DNA of 64,000 nt, taken from positions 64,031,355 through 64,095,354 of the forward strand of contig NC_016131.3 in the NCBI RefSeq assembly GCF_000005505.3, given 5' to 3'. Origin of the DNA: Brachypodium distachyon. Lineage: Eukaryota > Streptophyta > Magnoliopsida > Poales > Poaceae. The notes under the pieces are model-generated. The model had not been told where the DNA came from. It was given only the letters and a program-made list of their open reading frames with translations, and ran no database searches. This document shows, in pieces, positions 56,530-64,000 of the stretch. Positions within the stretch are counted from its first letter, which is position 1; every line of letters starts with the position of its first letter. A program made the position numbers and the translations under genes.

Positions 56530-58687
56530 CCTGATGGCTTCCAGGAATATGATCAGGATATTTTCTATCCAAATCAACGAGGCCCTCTCGCCTGCCGATA
56601 TTAGTTGACTGTTCACCGTATATCCTTCTCTCCAATTCATAATCAGCATTGTACTGGCCTAGCTTTGGTGCATATCCACATGAAGCTAGATAGTCATCAT
56701 TTGGTCTTCCCAGGCTGGACCCAACAGCTGCAGATGAGAATTTTGACGGCTCGGAAAGCGCCGTTTGATGAGCTTGCAGGCTGGGAAGACCAGAAGAACC
56801 AGGACCATTGCCAGCAAGTCCACCAACCTGTAATACATATTAGCAGAATATTCAATTAGCATATTCTGCAACACTTAATCATCTAACGGCGGTTGTTTCT
56901 CCCTTGTTTAATTCTAATTTGGGAGAAACTTCACCTCATGTTATCAGGTACAAAAATTGAGAACACTAAAAAACTAACGGTTATGAAATTAGTTTGACAT
57001 GAAGCTCAACTTCAGAAAAGCTGAAGTAAATTTTCAGCTGATTATTTAGTATAAGCAGAGTGAGGGAAGTCATAAATGTTCTCAGGGTTGCAGCATACAA
57101 TCTCCTGAGTCCTGGTCACACGAAGTCATAAAACAAATCATGCTTGACCAGAACTATGTGGTGAACATGAGTGGAGGTGGGGGAAGAAGAGAACTTAAGG
57201 AGGATAAAGTTGTCATCCTCCATAGTCTTCATGTAGATTGGTTGAGAGCGTGCTGATAACATGGTGGTAAGACCCCTCGTGTTGGGGCTGCCAACCAGGG
57301 CTCGAACCCTGGTTCTCACAAAATAAAGGCCTCTCACTGAATTAGTTCCCTGAACCAGGGCTCGAACTCTGGGCCTTTCCTCGACCTAAAAAAGCCTTCT
57401 GGGTGTTTCTACCCATAAGAGTCAAGTTTTTTTTCATGTAGACTGGTACCTATAGACCTTATGCAAATAATGACAACACGAACTCAGGATGTTGAATCTC
57501 ACCCAGCTTCAGCTTCTGTTGTGTGGATCAACAGCTTATGTTGGGAGATGGCATAAGTTGCCCATTGGATAGAAGAGAGAGTTAGTAATGAAAAGTTGAA
57601 GATCATGGCAGACAAGATCATACAAAGGTTAGGCTTCACAAGATAGAACTATAAGAGCAGTATAGCTGGTAAACATTTATTCTTTTGTTCCTTAAATACT
57701 GTAGGGTCAAGCTTTATTTGTTAAGATTATCCAACAGAGCTGTTTTAAGTTTCTGGATTATGTGCAAAAGTTATCTGCCTACTTCTAATAGAAAATGATC
57801 GTTAGGTGTAGACATTGTTACCAAAAATGGCATGAACTCCACATTTTCCTCACAATTTGAATTATCCCCCTTCCATAGAAAAGATAAAGGGCGTAAATCG
57901 GTGGATTATTGAAATATATTAAATTCCTTCTATCTACCTAGTGATTCTTTCCGTGGATAAGACAAAGTTATACGAGAACATTAACGGGCCTAATCCAGTT
58001 CAGGATCCAGGTGGGTCTTGAAATATACCGGCAAGTTTTATTTATTTATCTATAACCAATGATGCCAGCCACTAGCTTTAACATTGGCCAAACCTCTCTT
58101 ATGGCAGACGTCCACGTGGATCCAATTTAATTCCTAAAGGATGTCTCATATGCGATGGAACTGGAATGGTAGCTAACACGTTGGTTATTTACCTCTACTT
58201 CAGGCCACACATTTGGTATATACAAGGACAACACAAACCGACAAATGATAACTCGGTCAATTACACACGTGTAACATCAATGAGCAGGTAGCAACATTAG
58301 GAAACAAATTTAATTGCATCCAGACGACAAACTGAAAAGGAACACAAATGAGGGATGGAGTTAACCACCTTCTGCGCGCCATAAACCGCAGCGTAGGCTC
58401 CTCCGTATTGCCCCACAGTTCCCGGTGCAGTGTTACCGCCAAACCGAGCACCATCAGTGCCGACAGACGCTGCCGTAGAGGTTACATATCCACCGCTGCC
58501 AAGCTGCCAAAACCCAACAAGAATGGCGCAAGTGTTTGCACGATATAAGAATCTTGCAACATCAACCTAGAGTTATCAATCTAAGATCCGACGAGTTTTC
58601 AGAGTGACTTACGATTTTGCCGTACGCTTGCTGCGCTCCGTACTGTGGAGGCTGGCCGTAGGGATTGGGCCCTTTCTTCGGAAACAT
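47727..58687 (-). CDS. RSA1: SHORT ROOT IN SALT MEDIUM 1 / CCAR1-DBC1-like nuclear protein
   Basis: Twenty exons join in frame (3978 nt, 1325 residues): 58687-58613, 58503-58369, 56827-56531, 56349-56288, 55876-55160, 55058-55013, 53871-53779, 53695-53640, 53540-53432, 52969-52755, 52649-52586, 51324-51151, 51049-50060, 49954-49880, 49748-49674, 49379-49041, 48576-48316, 48227-48186, 48073-48011, 47816-47727. All junctions are GT-AG and phases agree. The N-terminus is Gly/Tyr/Gln-rich (MFPKKGPNPYGQ), followed by an Arg/Glu-rich tract in exon 5. A DBC1/CCAR inactive-NUDIX-like region covers about 445-600 (FRLVDAERDYLSLAKRYPRL). Exon 13 is Lys/Glu-rich with three 15-residue repeats. A conserved segment LFAESFSEMLQFRMGC is near 1037-1060, then an acidic stretch, and a degenerate EF-hand near 1262-1287. 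Arabidopsis RSA1 is described as a nuclear calcium-sensing regulator of salt tolerance; that role here is inferred. Confidence 0.93.
50900..51034 (-). repeat. Three in-frame 45-bp repeats in exon 13 of the RSA1-like gene
   Basis: Residues 687-731 are three copies of a 15-residue unit beginning K/T-EQKKGTD-D/E-GHL and ending K/M-EG. The copies differ at only a few positions, which points to recent unequal exchange. Copy number may vary between accessions without breaking the frame. Confidence 0.9.
51325..52585 (-). other. Intron 11 of the RSA1-like gene (1261 bp)
   Basis: The intron is long for this gene. Its centre, about 51850-52330, is more GC-rich than the rest and has stop-broken frames on both strands, suggesting an inserted repeat that I cannot classify. 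No terminal repeats or target duplications were recognised. Confidence 0.45.
54072..54920 (-). repeat. Tandem array of about 250-bp units in intron 6 of the RSA1-like gene
   Basis: Units start with CGAATTGGAGAGA at 54072 (short, about 100 bp), 54172, 54419 and 54693. Each contains the phrases TTTTTCATAT, TTGGTACCAGATAA, CCAAATAGTTCCACA and CAAAGGTGCAA in the same order. Period is about 246-274 bases, with a short internal duplication near 54665-54700. The array fills most of the 1141-base intron between 55013 and 53871. It creates many open frames that are not genes. Confidence 0.9.
55160..55560 (-). repeat. Arg/Glu-coding low-complexity tract in exon 5 of the RSA1-like gene
   Basis: The minus strand encodes a long run of alternating RE/RER units (for example RERDRERERERQRERER) with flanking DRE and WERE motifs. 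This charged, predicted helical or disordered tract is typical of splicing-associated and nuclear-speckle proteins. On the opposite strand it gives a spurious Ser/Arg-rich frame that should not be annotated. Confidence 0.85.
56087..56206. mobile_element. Stowaway MITE in intron 4 of the RSA1-like gene
   Basis: TACTCCCTCCGTCCCATATTAAG at the left, the inverse CTTAATATGTGACGGAGGTAGTA at the right, TA on both sides, 120 bp. It is a common grass Stowaway subfamily. It lies between exons 4 and 5 and does not touch a splice site. Confidence 0.9.
56499..56530. repeat. Compound (GT)n(GA)n microsatellite at the exon 3 donor site
   Basis: GTGTGTGTGTGT is followed by AGAGAGAGAGAGAGAGAGAC. On the gene strand the (CT)n run starts directly at the GT of the exon 3 5' splice site (exon end 56531), so the donor reads GTCTCTCTC. 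Confidence 0.95.
57280..57400 (-). repeat. SINE-like repeat with duplicated polymerase III B-box motif in intron 2
   Basis: On the minus strand GGGTTCGAGCCCTGG and GAGTTCGAGCCCTGG stand about 60 bases apart (57350-57375 and 57293-57312). Both match the B-box core GTTCGANNC of tRNA-derived SINEs. I could not place an A box or a poly-A/T tail with confidence, so the class is a suggestion. Confidence 0.4.
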
Positions 58688-58709
58688 TGCGGATGCGACC
58701 GCCTACGGT

Positions 58710-58985
58710 CCTGTGGATCACAGGACCCGAGTGAAATACCTCCCAGAAGCAAGCAAGGGCACACGGCACCAGCAAAACAGCTACACACAAGCGTCTGAGG
58801 TGAGAAAAAAACCCTAGAAATGACATCAGCGACATCAGACATACAGCAACCGATCCACGGGCGAAGGACCCAGTAGGGCAAGGTACGTGGGGTGATGAGA
58901 GGAAAACGGTCGGGAGCGATAGAATCGAAGGGGCGATCAACCTGCGGCGGCGGCGCTTGCGCTAATGGAATCCACAATCCAGTCG
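58710..58985 (-). other. 5' leader of the RSA1-like gene with a probable leader intron
   Basis: Reading the minus strand, GCCGCCGCAG|GTTGAT near 58943 and a CACAG|GACCG acceptor near 58712 would remove about 230 bases between a GC-rich first exon and the ATG at 58687. Leader introns are common in plant housekeeping genes. Without transcripts this stays a prediction. Confidence 0.5.
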
Positions 58986-59038
58986 TGCGCGAGGAGGAAG
59001 ACGACGAAGGGTGGGGCGCTCCGCGGCGAGAAAATAAA

Positions 59039-59186
59039 TAGGGTTTTAGGGTTAGGGGGTGAGTAGAAAAGAAAAAGAGAAGAGATAGATGGGCTCCGGC
59101 TATAGCTCCGGCCCAGGGGAAAAGAGGATTGGTACGTTGATGGGCTTAGCTAGTAGGGCTTCCTCCTTAACAGTGTGATTTGGGCC
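59039..59186 (-). promoter_or_regulatory. RSA1-like promoter elements: telo box and site II motifs
   Basis: AAACCCTA on the minus strand (59039-59046), followed by further CCCTAA units, is a telo box. GGCCCA and TGGGCC-type site II motifs stand at about 59110 and 59181, with TGGGCT at about 59089 and 59138. This pair of elements is typical of constitutively expressed plant genes active in dividing tissue. No TATA box is obvious. Confidence 0.5.
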
Positions 59187-59272
59187 GTTTGGCCAGCCAT
59201 CGGATGATGAATATGTCCGTCCTGAACAAAGCCGGATCGTTGTAGTTCTAAAAATAAAGACACGGATTGTCC

Positions 59273-59300
59273 TACTCCCTCCGACCCATGTTACTACCTA
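59273..59300 (+). mobile_element. Solitary Stowaway-like end
   Basis: TACTCCCTCCGACCCATGTTAC is a left Stowaway end without an inverted partner nearby. It is a truncated copy. Confidence 0.4.
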
Positions 59301-59856
59301 GCTATTAGATACAACTAGTGGAAATGCTCGTGCGATGCCACGGGCACGCACAGTTGTCACGACTACTTAAAAGGTGATCGACGGTCCTCCCACGCCGTCG
59401 GCGGTGCCGCACGCGCTACGGATTGCAATAAAACTGGGTATGCACATGTGGGTCTGGAAGCAAGCTTACCTTCCAATGTGAGAACGTCGTACGCCAGCAT
59501 ATGGATTAAGCGCAGCATCACAGGATCAACTCCTCAGAATTGTTGTTGTGATCATGTTAATCCAATTCTTTCGCGCACCGTCAATTCGGTATGACATACC
59601 ACAATCCCACTCAGGAAAGGGAAAAACAAAATGCAAGGGGGGACATCATCTGTATCCAAGGCATATTCTACCAGATTTGGGCAAATACAAAAGCCAAAAA
59701 TCAAAAACAGAACAGAGCACATTGATGGATAGATAACAGAAACAGTGCACCTCACGAACTGAGGACGAGGGCATGAATATTCCAGTCCAGCGTTGGATTG
59801 CAAAACGAAGAAAAGAGAAGAAACAAAAAAGAGACATGCAGTGTTACGATACGCGC

Positions 59857-60123
59857 ATAGGTGTTGAGCTGCATGACAAAACTGGAGAAGTTGTTGTGCT
59901 TGAAGTTGTGCGGGAGCACGTCGTGCGCGAAGGTGGAGGCATCCCACACCACGAAGTTGTTGCCGCCGTGGCCCCAGGAAATGACACCATCCAGCTGCGG
60001 CTCGCTCACCAGGTCGTATGTCTTTGACAGGAAAGGCGGCAGCTGCGGACCCTGCAGCAGCGCCTCCAGGTGACGAGGCGGTACGCACGACACTGCCAAC
60101 GGTGGTGGCCGCAAGCGGGGCAT
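59857..60123 (-). pseudogene. Heat-shock factor exon 1 fragment (class A HSF DNA-binding domain)
   Basis: The frame from ATG 60123 gives 89 residues ending LNTY. It contains the first two thirds of an HSF DNA-binding domain: [40 protein letters not shown] and [12 protein letters not shown] genes have a conserved intron right after this point, but the donor reads GCGCGT instead of GT, and no second exon (GFRKV...) follows down to 59300. The invariant Arg of FVRQLNTY, in the recognition helix, is Met here. It cannot encode a working trimeric activator. It may be a captured or rearranged gene copy. The similarity is closest to class A2-type HSFs, which is an impression from memory. Confidence 0.85.
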
Positions 60124-60511
60124 AGGCAGCGGTGTGGGGCGAGGGCGAGGAAGAGGAGTGAGGGTCGAGGAGCCTCGGCCCGAGGCGCGCTCCGAACGGG
60201 CGGTGAGGAGAGGCCGGCGGCGTCTTGTTCTGGAGGAATAGACAGGGCAGCGACAGAGCCACGCCGCACCCAATCGGCTAGAGCAGAGGTCGAAGAAAGA
60301 AAATCGGGGGAGAGTGGAGGATTCCGATTTGGGGCTTACCAGGGGACGGGTGTGGTGGCATCAACGCGCGCGGGCAACGGACGCACAGCGGTGGTGGTGG
60401 CCCCTGGCGGCGTGGAATCGGGGCGAGGGAGAGAGGGATCGGGGATGATGGATTGATCGGCCAAGACAGGGGCGGCGTGCGAGGGGAGAGCCGGAGAGGG
60501 GATAGGTGCGA

Positions 60512-60872
60512 TGTTGAGTTTGCCCAAAGATCAATCACATGAAGACGCACACGCACAACGATCACACGATATTTGGCCAAGGGCGCGTATCGTGCTCTCT
60601 ATTTTTCTCTTTATTTCTTTCTCAAATCCCACGGTACAAGCTTCACGTTACAACCTCAGCCTACACGTGTATATATATACCATCTTAGTACAAGAGCACA
60701 CAGACTAGGACTAGGACTCACGACTTGGACTAATTCCAATCCTAAACACACAAGGAAAGCTTTATGTGAAACTAGCCTGATTACTACTCGGACTAGCGTC
60801 GAGTTCAAACTCACCCACGACAGCACTCCTAATCCTATTAGGACTCATACGTACTCAAGATTATGCTAACAT
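60512..60872 (-). mobile_element. Solo LTR, Copia-like, with 5-bp target duplication
   Basis: On the minus strand the 361-base unit starts TGTTAGCATAATC and ends GGGCAAACTCAACA, giving the TG...CA ends and short TGTT/AACA inverted repeat of an LTR. It carries a TATA-like GGTATATATATACACG and an AATAAAG polyadenylation-type signal in the right order. The flanks are a perfect 5-bp duplication TGCGA (60507-60511 and 60873-60877). No internal retrotransposon region or second LTR is present, so it arose by recombination between the two LTRs of a former element. Confidence 0.93.
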
Positions 60873-61085
60873 GCGAGAGGGAGAGGGGATAGCCGGATAG
60901 GGGTCGGGCCGGTCAAGCTGCGTGCGAGAGGGTCGAGCCGCTTTTTTTCCCCGTGCGGTAGCGCAACGTGAGCTATCGCGCGGAAAGGATCGAGGACGTA
61001 CGTACGGTGACGGCGGCCGTACCATCACCACCAACTCTAATTTAATATAATGGTATAGATAAAACAACGCCCGCGCGTGGCTGCA

Positions 61086-61588
61086 TTATGCAACATCGTC
61101 GTCGTCGTCGCCAGTGTCCTCATCGGCCGAGGCGGAGTCGGAGTCGGAGTCCTCCTCCTCGTCGTCGTCTGCGTGCATGGCATCGATGGCGGCATAGTAC
61201 TCCCTCAAGCCCACCCTCCCCCGCTCCTCAACAGCGTTAGTACGCTCCGAGTTCAGGAACGCGGCCTGGAATTCCCACTCCTCTCGCGCGTCCGCCGCCT
61301 CCAGGCCGCACTCGATGATGGTGTAAGCTTCCACCTGGGAAGCCCGCCTCGCGGCACGTTGCTCGCAAGTGTCTAGGATGCGCGACACTTGGAGGACGTG
61401 CTGGAGCTCAGGGTCGTTGTCGTCGTCGTCACTGAGGGGTGGCCGGCCTCGGGATGAGGACGGGATGTCGTCCGAGCTCAGGGCAGCGTCGGTTGCCGGC
61501 GGTGACGAGGAAGACGGCGCGCGCGCCCACGGCGACCTGCCGAGCTCTCAGACGGGTCGACGCGTTCCTTGCCCTCGTCCTTGGCCAT
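61086..61588 (-). pseudogene. Frameshifted ORF with acidic C-terminus, unrecognised
   Basis: The 3' part (61388-61086) is an open frame with a regular helical region (RAARRASQVEAYTIIECGLEA cut short here) and an Asp/Glu/Ser-rich tail ending DTGDDDDDVA. Reading upstream, the same frame continues through PPLSDDDDNDPELQH and PATDAALSSDDIPSSS but runs into a stop near 61550. A good ATG start (61588, MAKDEGKERVDPSESSAG) lies in a different frame. A single frameshift between about 61530 and 61550 would explain this. I do not recognise the protein; the MAKD start and acidic tail recall small repeat-borne grass genes. Confidence 0.5.
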
Positions 61589-61784
61589 TGCCGCCGGATC
61601 GATCGAGAGCTAGCTAGCCAGCCGGCAGAGAGTGGGAAGAGGAGAGAGAGAGCTATACATGAGAGAGATGTGAGTAATGTGAGCCTTGTTCATCTGCACG
61701 GGGATATGTATCCACGTACTGAGAGAGTAGTGAGAAGAGGAAGCATCAGTTAATTGAGTGGCAACGTGAAAGATCGGTATGGTC

Positions 61785-62412
61785 GACTAGAAGGGGGTTG
61801 AATAGGTGACTAACAAATTTTAGCCCTTTTTTTTTCTTGAAAGATACAAACACTTAATCTTAGGGCTTAGTAAATTCTCTAAAGTGAATGCAACCCTAGT
61901 ATGACTGCAATAGCCGAAGCAATAAGATAAACAATATAACTTGCAAAAATGTAAAGGGTTGAAAATGATATCACACGAGAGACGAATTTTTTTCCGGAGT
62001 TCCACCTTTTGGGGTAGGTGTACGTCTCCGTTTGGAGGAGTGTTCTACCACAAAGGTAGAGACGCTACAAAGGCTCACTCTATTCTCCTCTCACACCACC
62101 ACAAAGGCGAGGTGAGCTCCACTAGTGGCTTCCTTGAGGGCGAAGGCCGAACCCTTACAAACTTGACCGAGGCAAAATTTACACAACTCAATTGGAGGCT
62201 CCCAATCCAATCCTCGAGCGTCAACACCAAGGAGGAGATCAAGGCAACATCTTCTGTCTATGGTTACCAACAACCCAAGAGAAAAGAAATCCACAAAGCA
62301 AACAAGGGGGAATCAAATTTTTGACTTGGTGAAACCCTAGATCTAACTCTTCTCTTCCAATCCTCAAAGAATCAAGGGGATGCTCTATGGAGGGAGATCT
62401 AGTAGATTTTGG
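61785..62412 (+). repeat. Grass interspersed repeat, left part
   Basis: The stretch from GGTCGACTAGAAGGGGGTTG through AAGTGAATGCAACCCTAG and TACGTCTCCGTTTGGAGGAG to CACAAAGGCGAGGTGAGCTC has the look of a high-copy grass repeat. It continues into the inverted-repeat arm at 62413. No coding domain is visible. The class is unknown to me. Confidence 0.45.
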
Positions 62413-63005
62413 TGTTCTTGAGAGAGTGGGGGTTGTTCTTGGCTTCAAGCTCGGGCAAAAGACCCGTTGACAAAGGGTTATTTATATGCGGTCCCCAAAA
62501 TCGAACCGTTATCAACTGCAAACTGCAGACACCGGAAGTTCCGGAGTGCAGCCGGAAGTTCCGTTCATTCAAGGAATAACCGGAAGTTCCGGCTCACGAC
62601 CGGAAGTTCCGCATTTCCCTTGAAACTGGCCGAGCGCACCCGGAGGTTCAGGCGGAACTTCCGGCCCCTGTAGAGCCAGAGCGCACAATTCAACTTGGAA
62701 TTTGGTTTTTGATTCTCTCTCAATTTGGATAGGCTTTTTAGTGGGTGCAAAATATATGTTTATGTACGTGAAAGCAATTCACCAATTACCTTTCCTTGTG
62801 GATCCCCTCTTAATAGTACGAATGTTTTACGACTCAAATCAAACCTAAAAAGCCGCTAACACCGCTACGCTTCTTTCCATCTTGAGGGTCCACTCATCGT
62901 CTTGTGCCAAATTCTTTATAAAATATGAAATGCTTGGCACTCGATTAGATAACACAACATGTTGTCATCACCACCAAAACTATTTCGGAGAGAAATGCCC
63001 TTTCA
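62413..63005. repeat. Inverted repeat arm 1, rich in CCGGAAGTTCCGG
   Basis: This arm matches the reverse complement of 63392-63991 along its length. Shared phrases in order include GGGGGTTGTTCTT, CCCCAAAATC.AACCGTTAT, the CCGGAAGTTCC blocks, GGGTGCAA, GTGTACGTGAAA-type, AAAAAGCCGCTAA, GTTGTCATCACCACCAAAA and GAGAGAAATGCCCTTTCA. Substitutions and indels are frequent, so the duplication is not recent. Confidence 0.88.
62532..62670. repeat. Cluster of CCGGAAGTTCCGG palindromes
   Basis: At least five copies of CCGGAAGTTCCG or its near variants occur within 140 bases. The unit is its own reverse complement, so it looks the same on both strands. It is part of arm 1 and recurs, more degraded, in arm 2 at 63725-63870. 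Confidence 0.9.
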
Positions 63006-63391
63006 CAACGTGTGCACGCGCGTGCGCACATTGCGCGCGAAACCAAAAGTCTATCGATATACCTCTAACGTTTGCTACCTCAAACAGCGACAGAGGTATA
63101 AGTGCTCCGTTAATTCGAACGGGAAACCAAGAGCCTGCATAACTACGACACATTAGTTCAACTGAACGTCACATATGTAAACGCGCGTAAAAGTTGATCA
63201 GTTAATTCGATCGGGAAACGAAGAGTTTGTATACCTCTGATGTTTGCTCCAGTCGAACGTGTCATAGGTGCCTCGAGTCTGACGTTTCCTCGGTTGGGAA
63301 GGGTCAGTGATGTTGTTTTTTTCGATAAAGGGAGCTTTATTGAACTGAGATGTCGCATCAAGAAGATGCACTAAACAGAGTTCGTACCTGA
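63006..63391. other. Spacer between the inverted repeat arms
   Basis: The spacer contains an imperfect duplication: GTTAATTCGAACGGGAAACC at 63111 and GTTAATTCGATCGGGAAACG at 63201, and ACCTCT.A.GTTTGCT at about 63061 and 63234. TTTTTCGATAAAGGGAGCTT at about 63317 is a phrase often seen at ends of grass retro-repeats. No gene is visible. Confidence 0.5.
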
Positions 63392-63991
63392 TGAAAGGGC
63401 ATTTCTCTCCTAGTTAATTTTGGTGGTGATGACAACGTGTGTTGTGGACTAATCATGCGTTAATTATTTCAGATTTGATATCAAATAGCGCAAAATGATT
63501 CGATGCCCTCAAGTTGGAAAACGAAGAGTAGTGGAGTTTTAGCGGCTTTTTCGGTTATTGAGTCGTAGGAACTCCGTTCTATTAAGAGAGAGTCCACATG
63601 GGAAGGTAATGGGTGAATCGCTTTTCACGTACACAAACAAACATCTTGCACCCACATAAAGCCTACCCAAAAAGTGAGAGAGAACCAACTCTAGAGCCTA
63701 ACTGGCGTGCAGTTGCCCGCTCAGGTCCGGAAGTTCCGGTGGGGTTCCGGTACCCTGGAACTTCCGCCCAACCTCCGGACCAGGTCCGCAACGCTACTGA
63801 AATCCATTGTGGATTTCCGGAAGTTGAACCGGAACAGGGTCGGAACTTCTGGTGACCAGCGGAAGTTCCACCCCTGGAACTCGCAGTGCATAACGGTTAG
63901 ATTTTGGGGAGTCCAGATATATACCCCTTCGTTCCCAACGGGTTTTCTGCCCGAGAACGAAGCAAAGAACAACCCCCTCTCTCCCAAGAAC
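63392..63991. repeat. Inverted repeat arm 2, continues past the window
   Basis: Reverse complement of arm 1 (62413-63005). It carries the same CCGGAAGTTCC blocks at 63725-63870 in more diverged form. The match is still good at the window edge, so the outer boundary of the repeat is not seen. Confidence 0.85.
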
Positions 63992-64000
63992 TCCCTAAGC

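Noticed and set aside
1..64000. CRISPR arrays, operons, ribosome binding sites or prophage-type features
   Set aside because: The window is plant nuclear DNA with spliced genes and plant transposons; no such features are present.

Overview
This is nuclear DNA from a flowering plant, almost certainly a grass (Poaceae). Evidence: several Stowaway-type MITEs with CTCCCTCCGTCC-like ends, CACTA elements with transposase and Ulp1-protease reading frames, a PIF/Harbinger element with 3-bp TAA target duplications, a long-TIR MULE with a 9-bp target duplication, very GC-rich first exons, and short plant introns in the genes. A pooid grass is plausible, but the species cannot be fixed from the sequence alone.

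Layout. 1-9.6 kb: two decayed CACTA elements. The first carries a broken TNP2-type transposase (533-3993); the second carries GC-rich leader DNA and a broken gene with a Ulp1/C48 protease domain (6795-9212) between blocks of sub-terminal repeats. 9.6-19.8 kb: gene-poor DNA with MITEs, a perfect 37-bp-stem hairpin (15864-15951) and a complete 1.09-kb non-autonomous MULE (17672-18763). 19.8-25.0 kb: a complete 5.17-kb PIF/Harbinger element with its SANT-type ORF1 and a DDE transposase that is broken by a single in-frame TAG. 25-32.3 kb: gene-poor DNA with a 1-kb GC-rich-cored repeat. 32.3-35.1 kb: a two-exon gene for a 612-residue TPR protein with a J-like domain lacking the HPD histidine. 35-45.9 kb: gene-poor DNA with MITEs.

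45.9-59.2 kb is the gene island. It holds a tRNA-Ala(AGC), a four-exon gene for a small secreted or membrane-anchored cysteine-containing protein (46389-47224, plus strand), and, convergent with it, a 20-exon minus-strand gene (58687-47727) encoding a 1325-residue homologue of SHORT ROOT IN SALT MEDIUM 1 / CCAR1-DBC1. The introns of that gene contain a MITE, a SINE-like repeat, a four-unit tandem array and a microsatellite touching a 5' splice site.

59.2-64 kb is again broken and repetitive: an exon-1 fragment of a class A heat-shock factor, a solo LTR with a perfect TGCGA duplication, a frameshifted acidic ORF, and a large inverted repeat rich in the palindrome CCGGAAGTTCCGG that runs off the window end. 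The functional host genes are therefore the TPR/J-like gene, the tRNA, the small secreted-protein gene and the RSA1-like gene. Nothing in the sequence ties them into one pathway; they are neighbours with separate roles. I found no clear previously undescribed multi-gene system. The best novel candidates are the long perfect hairpin, the near-intact PIF element and the large inverted repeat.
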